Shown in pieces: positions 1-4,911 of a stretch of DNA of 5,437 nucleotides. The stretch's first letter is position 1, and every line of letters begins with the position of its first letter. The notes under the pieces are model-generated. The model worked only from the letters and a program-made list of their open reading frames with translations, made no database searches and was not told the origin of the DNA. Origin of the DNA: Selenomonadaceae bacterium (lineage in GTDB: Bacteria > Bacillota > Negativicutes > Selenomonadales > Selenomonadaceae); assembly GCA_017529085.1 (NCBI GenBank), contig JAFXOC010000579.1, positions 1 through 5,437 of the forward strand, given 5' to 3'. Made by a program: the position numbers and the translations under genes.

Positions 1-192
1 CCCTGCATAATGAAAACGGCTGTCCATATTTATATGGGTATAAACTTCTGAAATTGCCGCTGGCATAGAACGCACCGGCTTTTGTTTTTTCTCTATGACC
101 TCCGTCACGAGATCCTTATAATAAATCGCCGTGCCTCGTTTCTTTAGAATATCGTAAGCTACATCAGCTTCGGAAGCTGTTAAATAGTCCAT
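1..192 (-). CDS. rpoE: RNA polymerase delta subunit (RpoE), N-terminal part; cut by window edge
   Basis: Sixty-four codons are visible from an ATG at 192-190, open to base 1, so the C-terminus lies outside the window. The protein begins MDYLTASEADVAYDILKKRG and contains VYTHINMDSRFHYAG, which lines up with the YTDLNIDGRF region of Bacillus subtilis delta. This is the HARE-HTH winged-helix domain that binds core RNA polymerase. Known role of the family: delta is a small Firmicutes RNAP subunit that speeds polymerase recycling and alters promoter selectivity; its second half is normally a disordered acidic tail, not visible here. The start is supported by AAGGAG at 206-201 with an 8-nt spacer. 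The argS stop ends directly against that Shine-Dalgarno, so the two genes are probably co-transcribed and perhaps translationally coupled. In many Firmicutes rpoE is followed by pyrG, which I would expect next. A generic HARE-HTH protein is the alternative. Confidence 0.85.
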   Translation of the reverse strand, partial: MDYLTASEADVAYDILKKRGTAIYYKDLVTEVIEKKQKPVRSMPAAISEVYTHINMDSRFHYAG

Positions 193-206
193 ACAAATTT
201 CTCCTT

Positions 207-1862
207 CTACATTTTCTCCGGGGCAGATACGCCTAAAATTTTAAGCGCTAACCTAATTACCCTCGCCGTCGTCGCAGCCAAAGCAAGACGCGCGTTGCCA
301 AGTTCTTCTCCCACTCCTACTATCCTGGAATGATTGTAAAAACTGTGAAATGCGCTCGCCAAATTGTAAGCGTATTTTGCGATACGTTGCGGCGCATATT
401 CCATCGCAGCCTTATCTACTTCCTCTTCAAAAGACGCGATTTTTTTTATCAAATCCTGCTCTTCTTCCTCTTTCAAAAGAGAGAAGTTAGGCTTCTCCGA
501 AAGTTTTAATCCCGTCTCCGGCGCGTTTCTTAAAATGCTCGATATTCTGGCGTGAGCATACTGCACATAATAAACCGGATTTTCGCTCGATTCTTTTTTC
601 GCCAAGTCTAAATCAAAATCCAGCTGACTGTCCGCCGAACGCATTAAGAAGAAGTATCTTGCCGCGTCTACTCCGACTTCTTCCATAAGTTCCCTAAGAG
701 TTATGCTCTCCCCTGTGCGTTTGGACATCTTGACAAGTTCGCCGCCACGATAAAGGCTCACCATCTGCATTAAAAGGATTTCCAGATTTTTCGCATTAAA
801 TCCCAAAGCTGTCATGGCTGCCTTTACCCGACAAATATAACCGTGATGATCCGCTCCCCAAATATTTATAACCTTGGAAAATCCTCTTTCAAACTTATTC
901 TTATGATAAGCAATATCAGCCGCCAAATATGTGGGAACTCCGTTATCGCGGAATATAACTCTGTCTTTGTCGTCGCCGTATTCGGTGGATTTTAACCAAA
1001 GCGCGCCGTCCTTGTCATAAGCCTTGCCCTTCGCCTTTAAATCGGCGGCGGCTGCGTTTACCGCATCCGGATGAAGAGTTTTTTCGCTGAACCATACGTC
1101 AAACGTAACTTGAAAATCTTCCAAATCCTCTTTTAAAACCGCCAATTTCTCTTTATACGCTAAATCTTTAAAAATTTCAAGTCTTTCATTTTCCGGCAAA
1201 TTTAAATATTTATCCCCATCCCGTTCCTTAATGCGTTTCGCCGTATCCACAATATCTGCGCCGTGATAGCCGTCCTCGGGGAATATTACTTCTTTGCCGA
1301 AAAGCTCCAAATATCTTGCGTTTACAGACTTAGCGAGATTATCCATCTGATTTCCCGCGTCGTTTATATAGTATTCGCTTTCAACGTCATACCCCGCCGC
1401 CCTGAGCAAATTTACAAGAGCGCTCCCAAAAGCTGCGCCCCTACCGTGTCCTACATGAAGCGGTCCAGTTGGGTTTGCGCTTACGTATTCAACCTGAATT
1501 TTCCCCGCATTTTTAGGCGGTAATTTGCCAAACTCGTCGCCTTTTTCATATATTGCTTGAAACGAATCGAAAAGCACGTTGGATTTTAAATAAATATTCA
1601 AAAATCCGGGCCCCGCCACATCGGTTTTTTCCAGCCAATCCCCTTCAAGATTTTTTGCGATAATTTCCGCTATTTTCCGAGGATTTTGCCGCATAACTTT
1701 AGCGGACTGCATAGCGATATTAGTCGCAAAATCTCCCATAGATTTTTCCGGCGGCACCTCAAGCTGAATTTCCGGAAGTTCCGCTTTCGGTAACGTCCCC
1801 TCCCCTACCGCTTTATCAATCGCCGTTTTTATGGCAAATATTATATGTTCCTTTGTTTCCAC
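207..1862 (-). CDS. argS: Arginyl-tRNA synthetase (class I)
   Basis: Cytoplasmic enzyme joining arginine to tRNA-Arg using ATP. Numbering from the upstream TTG at 1871: an N-terminal Add-1 type tRNA D-loop-binding domain at about 1-110 (PPEKSMGDFATNIAM is typical), VSANPTGPLHVGHGRG carrying the HIGH-type signature HVGH at 139-142, the catalytic Rossmann fold with IWGADHHGY near 337-345, KMSKR at 381-385, and a DALR anticodon-binding domain from YVQYAHARI (435-443) to the end. The C-terminus GVSAPEKM is the family's usual ending, so the gene is complete and of normal length. Start choice: the TTG at 1871 is touched by the Shine-Dalgarno AAAAAGGA (1879-1872), leaving no spacer. The GTG at 1862 lies 9 nt from it and gives 551 residues beginning (M)ETKEHIIFAIK, so I chose GTG. 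It is preceded by the repeat-filled gap after tsaD and followed 14 nt later by rpoE. No catalytic residue appears missing. Confidence 0.97.
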   Translation of the reverse strand: METKEHIIFAIKTAIDKAVGEGTLPKAELPEIQLEVPPEKSMGDFATNIAMQSAKVMRQNPRKIAEIIAKNLEGDWLEKTDVAGPGFLNIYLKSNVLFDSFQAIYEKGDEFGKLPPKNAGKIQVEYVSANPTGPLHVGHGRGAAFGSALVNLLRAAGYDVESEYYINDAGNQMDNLAKSVNARYLELFGKEVIFPEDGYHGADIVDTAKRIKERDGDKYLNLPENERLEIFKDLAYKEKLAVLKEDLEDFQVTFDVWFSEKTLHPDAVNAAAADLKAKGKAYDKDGALWLKSTEYGDDKDRVIFRDNGVPTYLAADIAYHKNKFERGFSKVINIWGADHHGYICRVKAAMTALGFNAKNLEILLMQMVSLYRGGELVKMSKRTGESITLRELMEEVGVDAARYFFLMRSADSQLDFDLDLAKKESSENPVYYVQYAHARISSILRNAPETGLKLSEKPNFSLLKEEEEQDLIKKIASFEEEVDKAAMEYAPQRIAKYAYNLASAFHSFYNHSRIVGVGEELGNARLALAATTARVIRLALKILGVSAPEKM

Positions 1863-1871
1863 TTTTATCAA

Positions 1872-1879
1872 TCCTTTTT
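1872..1879 (-). promoter_or_regulatory. Ribosome binding site deciding the argS start
   Basis: The minus strand reads AAAAAGGA, TTG, ATA, AAA, GTG. The AAGGA core is adjacent to TTG (1871-1869) but 9 nt from GTG (1862-1860). Normal Shine-Dalgarno spacing therefore favours GTG as the argS initiator. Confidence 0.6.
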
Positions 1880-1890
1880 ACTGTCAGTTA

Positions 1891-1969
1891 CTTCTTTCTT
1901 TTTTCTCTTTCTTTTTTGTAAAAAAGAAAGAGAAAAAGAAAGAAGCAAAGAAAAAAGAGAAAGAAAAAA
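1891..1969. repeat. Homopyrimidine/homopurine hairpin plus second mirror-image purine tract
   Basis: On the plus strand there are three blocks: a 27-nt all-pyrimidine tract (1891-1917), a 26-nt all-purine tract (1920-1945) and another 23-nt all-purine tract (1947-1969). The first two are reverse complements apart from one T:A length difference (a T6 run against A5), giving a long hairpin with a minimal loop of about four bases around GT (1918-1919). The third block is not a further inverted copy. It is close to the mirror image of 1920-1941, with one extra A, around the 5-nt spacer at 1942-1946. No T-rich run follows the hairpin on the minus strand (the sequence continues TAACTGACAG), so it does not look like a standard terminator. 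It fills most of the tsaD-argS gap. Function is unknown; it may be a dispersed palindromic repeat or a structured spacer in the mRNA. Confidence 0.85.
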
Positions 1970-1980
1970 CTTTAATAATT

Positions 1981-3000
1981 TTAATAGACAAGGGAAAGTC
2001 CTGGTTCGGCGTTTAAATATAAGTCGCTGTAACGTCCATCTCTTGCTTGATAATAGCCCCTGCAAGCTATCATTGCGGCGTTATCGGTACACAACGCTAC
2101 CGTTGGCGATATATAGCGATAATTTCTCTTTTTCGCTTCGGTTTTTAATCTTTCTCCAAGCGCGCTGTTCGCCGCAACTCCACCCGCCAAAACCAGAGTG
2201 TTCATTCTTCGTCGCTCCATCGCCCTCATCGCTTTTTCAGTCAATATTTCTACCACAGCTTCCTGAAAAGAGGCGGCAACATCGGCTTTATTCACATCTT
2301 CTTTTTTCAACTTCTTTTGATTTAAATAATTTAAAACCGCAGACTTTAACCCACTAAAACTAAAATCATAATCTCCGTTATTTCTCAAGGCTTTCGGAAA
2401 ATCAATCGCCATAGGATTGCCGTTTTTGGCAAGTTTATCAATCTCGGGCCCCCCCGGATACGGAAGTCCCATCACGCGCGCCACTTTATCAAAAGCCTCG
2501 CCCGCCGCATCGTCCCGTGTTTCGCCCATAAGTGAAAATTTATTGTAACCTTCAACTTCCACCAAGGACGTATGCCCACCGGACACCACCAGAGATACAA
2601 ACGGCGGCTCCAAACTCGATTCGCTTAAAAAGTTTGCAAATATATGCCCTTCCAAATGGTTTACCCCGATAAGCGGTTTATCCGTTGCAAACGCCAAAGC
2701 CTTTGCCGCGGAGAGTCCCACCAAAAGCGCGCCTTGAAGCCCCGGTCCATACGTTACGGCTATTTCATCTATATCCTCTAATTTTACATTCGCTTCATTT
2801 AAAGCCTCGTCTATCACCGGCATAATAGCTGTTATATGCTTCCTCGAAGCTATCTCCGGCACAACCCCGCCGTATTTTTGATGAATAGGTATCTGCGTCG
2901 ATATTATATTGGAAAGGAGTTTCCTCCCGTCCAAAACCACTGCCGCCGCCGTTTCGTCACAACTAGACTCTATCCCTAATGTTATTATTTTATCCTTCAT
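1981..3000 (-). CDS. tsaD: tRNA N6-adenosine threonylcarbamoyltransferase TsaD
   Basis: Catalytic subunit of the t6A machinery (Kae1/Qri7/YgjD family, ASKHA fold). With TsaB and TsaE it transfers the threonylcarbamoyl group from TC-AMP to N6 of A37 in ANN-decoding tRNAs. The 339-residue length is normal. Visible motifs are LGIESSCDETA (8-18), VPEIASRKH (47-55), the metal-binding HLEGH (115-119), VSGGHTSL (139-146), GETRDDAAGEAFDKVAR (159-175), FSGLKSAV (215-222), LAGGVAAN (271-278) and CTDNAAMIA (304-312). By family comparison H115, H119 and D306 are the metal ligands, and all are present. The ATG at 3000-2998 has GGTGGAG at 3009-3003, close to the start (2-nt gap after GGTGGAG, about 5 nt after GGTGG). 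The start fits the conserved N-terminus. A 236-bp repeat-filled gap separates it from rimI, which is unusual because these genes are often packed. A C7 run at 2449-2455 lies in frame within the YPGGPEID segment. I see no frameshift. Confidence 0.98.
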   Translation of the reverse strand: MKDKIITLGIESSCDETAAAVVLDGRKLLSNIISTQIPIHQKYGGVVPEIASRKHITAIMPVIDEALNEANVKLEDIDEIAVTYGPGLQGALLVGLSAAKALAFATDKPLIGVNHLEGHIFANFLSESSLEPPFVSLVVSGGHTSLVEVEGYNKFSLMGETRDDAAGEAFDKVARVMGLPYPGGPEIDKLAKNGNPMAIDFPKALRNNGDYDFSFSGLKSAVLNYLNQKKLKKEDVNKADVAASFQEAVVEILTEKAMRAMERRRMNTLVLAGGVAANSALGERLKTEAKKRNYRYISPTVALCTDNAAMIACRGYYQARDGRYSDLYLNAEPGLSLVY

Positions 3001-3067
3001 AACTCCACCGTTGTTTCTACCGCAAGTTCCTTCTTTCCAGGCTGTAGACTTATTATTTATTCGCAGA

Positions 3068-3112
3068 CCTCTCCCCCCTACCCCTCCTCTAAGAGGGGGG
3101 CTTGGTTAGAGG
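3068..3112. repeat. GC-rich palindromic module 1
   Basis: The outer arms CCTCT (3068-3072) and AGAGG (3108-3112) are reverse complements and enclose C-rich blocks followed by G-rich blocks centred on CTCTAAGAG near 3087-3095. The stem is imperfect, with bulges in the C/G tracts. The module has no T run after it on either strand, so it is not a classical intrinsic terminator. It lies inside the MITE-like element between rimI and tsaD. Confidence 0.55.
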
Positions 3113-3150
3113 AAATATAAAATTTGGGTTCAAAAGCAGTAATCCGAGTG

Positions 3151-3189
3151 CCTCCCTCTTGGAGGGAGGTGCCCGAAGGGCGGAGGGAG
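3151..3189. repeat. GC-rich palindromic module 2 with alternative pairing
   Basis: CCTCCCTC (3151-3158) pairs perfectly with GAGGGAGG (3162-3169) over a 3-base loop. A second small hairpin follows, GCCC-GAA-GGGC (3171-3181). After it comes another GGAGGGAG (3182-3189) that could pair with the same CCTCCCTC arm instead. Two mutually exclusive folds are therefore possible on paper. This kind of module resembles dispersed repeats I recall from gut Firmicutes genomes; that recollection is not verified here. Confidence 0.6.
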
Positions 3190-3236
3190 AGCCGTGAAGA
3201 GCACAATCTTTAATGATTTGTCTACAGTCTGAATTT

Positions 3237-3683
3237 TTATATTTGAGTATTCCAGAAAATTAAAGCGTCTTCATTATTATCTTGATAATATTTTTTCCTT
3301 CTTCCCTTTTCTTCCATTCCAAATTTTTTATAAAGAGCGATAGCGGGAATATTAGATGGTCTGACTTCCAAAGTCATAGCCGTCGCGGCTTTTAATTTCA
3401 CCCTTTCGATAAATTCCGCCATAAGCTTTGACGCTATTTTTTTTCCTCGAAATTCGGGCAGCACCGCCACGTTTGTAATTTCTGCGTCCCCCGCAATAAT
3501 CCACGCTCCGATAAAACCCACTATTTTTTCATTGAAAACCGCCGCAAGATAAATCGTATCGTTGCGCTCTGCCGCGTCTTGCAACGCTTCTTTCGTCCAT
3601 GGAATAGGAAATGACGCTTCTTCAACCGCATAAACACCGTCAATGTCTTTTGCTTCAACTTCTCGAAAACAAAGATTATCCAT
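3237..3683 (-). CDS. rimI: Ribosomal protein S18 alanine N-acetyltransferase family (RimI, GNAT)
   Basis: A 148-residue GNAT enzyme; family members move acetyl from acetyl-CoA to protein N-termini, classically Ala1 of ribosomal protein S18. The core is visible: FREVEAKDIDGVYAVEEASF (6-25) with FPIPWTKEAL typical of RimI, beta-4 VAVLPEFRGKKIASKL (72-87) forming the acetyl-CoA pyrophosphate loop, and TLEVRPSNIPAIALYKKFGM (104-123) with E106, N111 and Y118 at positions conserved in the family. The CoA loop reads RGKKIA, with lysine where many homologues have glycine; this is a tolerated GNAT variant. The ATG at 3683 overlaps the end of tsaB by 8 nt and has GGGAG at 3695-3691 with a 7-nt spacer, indicating coupled translation. 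The tsaB-rimI-tsaD neighbourhood supports RimI over a generic GNAT, but the true substrate cannot be read from sequence. It is followed at once by the MITE-like element. Confidence 0.92.
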   Translation of the reverse strand: MDNLCFREVEAKDIDGVYAVEEASFPIPWTKEALQDAAERNDTIYLAAVFNEKIVGFIGAWIIAGDAEITNVAVLPEFRGKKIASKLMAEFIERVKLKAATAMTLEVRPSNIPAIALYKKFGMEEKGRRKKYYQDNNEDALIFWNTQI

Positions 3684-4362
3684 GACGCTTCTCCCAAAGT
3701 TTTTCAGCCTCCGAACGCCTTACATATAAAGGCTCCAAAGCCATTATATTATCCTCGTTTTCACAATGGATAAAGGCGTATTTCGCTATAAGTGCGCCTC
3801 TTGGCATTCTCGCGTAAAATGGCGCGAGAATTATTTTATTCGAGTCAATACCTTCGTACGCTTTTTCAGCCTTTTCGCCCAATAAAACCGCGTTTTCATC
3901 GTTTGACAAAATTTCCTGCCGCGCTTCTTCCAAGCTTACAACCGAAAGCGGCTCAACAATTTGCAATTTCCCGTCGTTAAATTTATAGTGTTCTCTATAT
4001 ACCATACCTTTTTGCGCGTCCATCAACGAGACAATCCGCAAATTGGGAACGGCAAAATGATACGCCAAAGACTGCAATGTGGGTACGCCGTAAATTTTTA
4101 TATTTAAGGCGTAAGCTATACCTTTTGCAGCCGCTAACCCTATGCGAAGCCCCGTAAAAGAGCCGGGACCTAAGCTTACGGCTACGGCGGCAAGTTCGGA
4201 TTTATCCTTGTTGGCAAGAGCGAGAACCTTTTCTACATGAGCTACGAGAGTTTTGGAATGGGTTAATCTTGACTCGCTTGTTATCTCCGCAAGCAGTCTG
4301 TTTTCCTCCGCAACGGCTACGGAGGAAACTTTTGACGAAGTCTCCAAAGCTAAAACAAGCAA
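3676..4362 (-). CDS. tsaB: tRNA threonylcarbamoyladenosine biosynthesis protein TsaB
   Basis: Non-catalytic ASKHA-fold partner of TsaD (YeaZ family); it dimerises with TsaD and is needed for t6A formation. Its 228 residues match the family. Motifs: LALETSSKVSSVAV (4-17), LTHSKTL (33-39), SLGPGSFTGLRIGLAAAKG (63-81), the family signature, YGVPTLQSLA (91-100), MDAQKGMVY (114-122) where DAR(K)GEVY is usual, and the C-terminal PLYVRRSEAEK (211-221). It lacks the HxExH metal site of TsaD, as expected. The start is TTG at 4362-4360, giving the conserved (M)LVLALETSS; no ATG or GTG fits that position. AAAGGAATGGA at 4379-4369 supplies the ribosome binding site, with GGA 6 nt from TTG. Only 2 nt separate it from the tsaE stop, and its 3' end overlaps rimI, so it sits in the middle of a coupled operon. 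Confidence 0.96.
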   Translation of the reverse strand: MLVLALETSSKVSSVAVAEENRLLAEITSESRLTHSKTLVAHVEKVLALANKDKSELAAVAVSLGPGSFTGLRIGLAAAKGIAYALNIKIYGVPTLQSLAYHFAVPNLRIVSLMDAQKGMVYREHYKFNDGKLQIVEPLSVVSLEEARQEILSNDENAVLLGEKAEKAYEGIDSNKIILAPFYARMPRGALIAKYAFIHCENEDNIMALEPLYVRRSEAEKLWEKRHG

Positions 4363-4364
4363 AT

Positions 4365-4832
4365 TTAATCCATTCCTTTCTTTAAAATCTCAATCAATGC
4401 TTCGGCAATTTCTCCTGTTCCGGAAAGCGAAATTTTTCTTGATTTCTCGTTTAAAACCTCAAAATTAACGTCAACCGTATTCACGGGAAGTTCCTCCCTA
4501 AATTTATCCGCCCACTCAACTACGGAAATTCCTTCATCAGATTCCGCATATTCGTAAAAATCTATATCATAGAGTTCCAAAACATTATTTAAACGATATA
4601 AATCAAAATGGTAAATCGGACAAATTCCATCGTAAATATTCATTAAATTAAACGTGGGACTCGTAACCTCGCTTTTAACTCCCAAAGTTTTAGCTAAACG
4701 CTTGGTAAAAAGAGTTTTCCCCGCGCCCAAATCGCCCATAAGAGCAAGAGCGGTTCCTTCCTTTATGTGTTTTCCCACAAGTTCTGCGATATGTTCTGTC
4801 TCTTCCTCGGAGTTTGTTGTAAAACTTATCAT
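4365..4832 (-). CDS. tsaE: tRNA threonylcarbamoyladenosine biosynthesis ATPase TsaE
   Basis: Small P-loop ATPase (YjeE/YdiB family) that binds the TsaB-TsaD complex and is required for multiple rounds of t6A synthesis. It has 155 residues, the family's normal size. Walker A is GDLGAGKT (33-40), followed by VTSPTFNLMNIY (56-67), then YHFDLYRL (74-81) and ISVVEWADKF (102-111), all strongly characteristic of the family. The ATG at 4832-4830 has AGAGGA at 4842-4837 with a 4-nt spacer. It is the first gene of the tsaE-tsaB-rimI block, about 35 nt downstream of the transcription start predicted from the extended -10 box. Its stop TAA lies 2 nt before the TTG of tsaB, and the tsaB ribosome binding site lies within its last codons, favouring coupled translation. 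TsaC/TsaC2, which makes the TC-AMP substrate, is not in this window. Confidence 0.97.
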   Translation of the reverse strand: MISFTTNSEEETEHIAELVGKHIKEGTALALMGDLGAGKTLFTKRLAKTLGVKSEVTSPTFNLMNIYDGICPIYHFDLYRLNNVLELYDIDFYEYAESDEGISVVEWADKFREELPVNTVDVNFEVLNEKSRKISLSGTGEIAEALIEILKKGMD

Positions 4833-4873
4833 AAATTCCTCTCGTAGTTAAAACTTTCTATCAAACTGCCCGT

Positions 4874-4882
4874 ATTATACCA
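4874..4882 (-). promoter_or_regulatory. Extended -10 promoter for the tsaE operon
   Basis: The minus strand reads TGGTATAAT at 4882-4874: a perfect TATAAT preceded by the TG-n extension, which suits the housekeeping sigma-A holoenzyme. At a 17-bp spacing the -35 position (4902-4897) reads TTTTCC, weak against TTGACA, but extended -10 promoters tolerate this. Transcription would start near 4867, giving a leader of about 35 nt before the tsaE ATG. It lies between the stop of the upstream membrane gene and tsaE. No operator-like repeat is evident nearby. Confidence 0.6.
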
Positions 4883-4911
4883 CAAATTTTGACAAAGGAA
4901 AAATATTTTTA

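Larger units (their letters stand above)
3038..3231. mobile_element. MITE-like element with terminal inverted repeats, 194 bp, non-coding
   Basis: The left end (3038-3057) reads CAGGCTGTAGACTTATTATT. The right end (3212-3231), reverse complemented, reads CAGACTGTAGACAAATCATT, matching at 16 of 20 positions including an unbroken CTGTAGAC. Between the ends are two GC-rich palindromic modules (about 3068-3112 and 3151-3189), strongly unlike the AT-rich flanks, and no credible reading frame. The right end stops 5 bp short of the rimI stop codon; the left end stops about 30 bp upstream of the tsaD Shine-Dalgarno, so neither gene is damaged. I could not identify a target-site duplication. The arrangement fits a miniature inverted-repeat transposable element or a composite of dispersed REP-like units. 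No transposase is present, so any mobility would need one supplied elsewhere. Copies elsewhere in the genome are expected but cannot be seen in this window. Confidence 0.6.

Noticed and set aside
1263..1523. Plus-strand open frame opposite argS
   Set aside because: It lies wholly antisense to a gene with unmistakable ArgS motifs and has no recognisable domain or convincing ribosome binding site.
1891..1945. Intrinsic terminator after tsaD
   Set aside because: The stem is long but AT-rich, and the minus strand continues TAACTGACAG with no U run after it. Structure is accepted, terminator function is not.
1831..2357. Plus-strand frames and a minus-strand frame crossing the purine/pyrimidine repeat, giving Lys/Glu- or Phe/Ser-rich peptides
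   Set aside because: The composition is a by-product of the low-complexity hairpin; the frames overlap argS and tsaD and show no protein family features.
2909..3109. Plus-strand frame running from tsaD antisense into the MITE-like element
   Set aside because: It is antisense to the tsaD N-terminus and its Pro-rich end is just translated C-rich palindrome.
3038..3231. CRISPR array or a structured riboswitch between rimI and tsaD
   Set aside because: There are no regularly spaced direct repeats, and the symmetric ends plus palindromes fit a repeat element better than any riboswitch consensus I know.
3676..4362. tsaB as a second, degenerate TsaD
   Set aside because: It lacks the HxExH metal site but has the GPGSFTGLRIG signature and the normal TsaB length, so it is the usual partner and not a decayed copy.
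4890..4895. TTGTCA as a -35 box for the tsaE promoter
   Set aside because: It is only 10 bp from TATAAT, far shorter than the 16-18 bp needed; the extended -10 motif explains the promoter better.
4898..4910. Terminator for the upstream membrane gene (AAAAATATTTTT palindrome)
   Set aside because: It contains only A and T, has no usable loop and would form a very weak stem; it is better viewed as AT-rich sequence upstream of the promoter.
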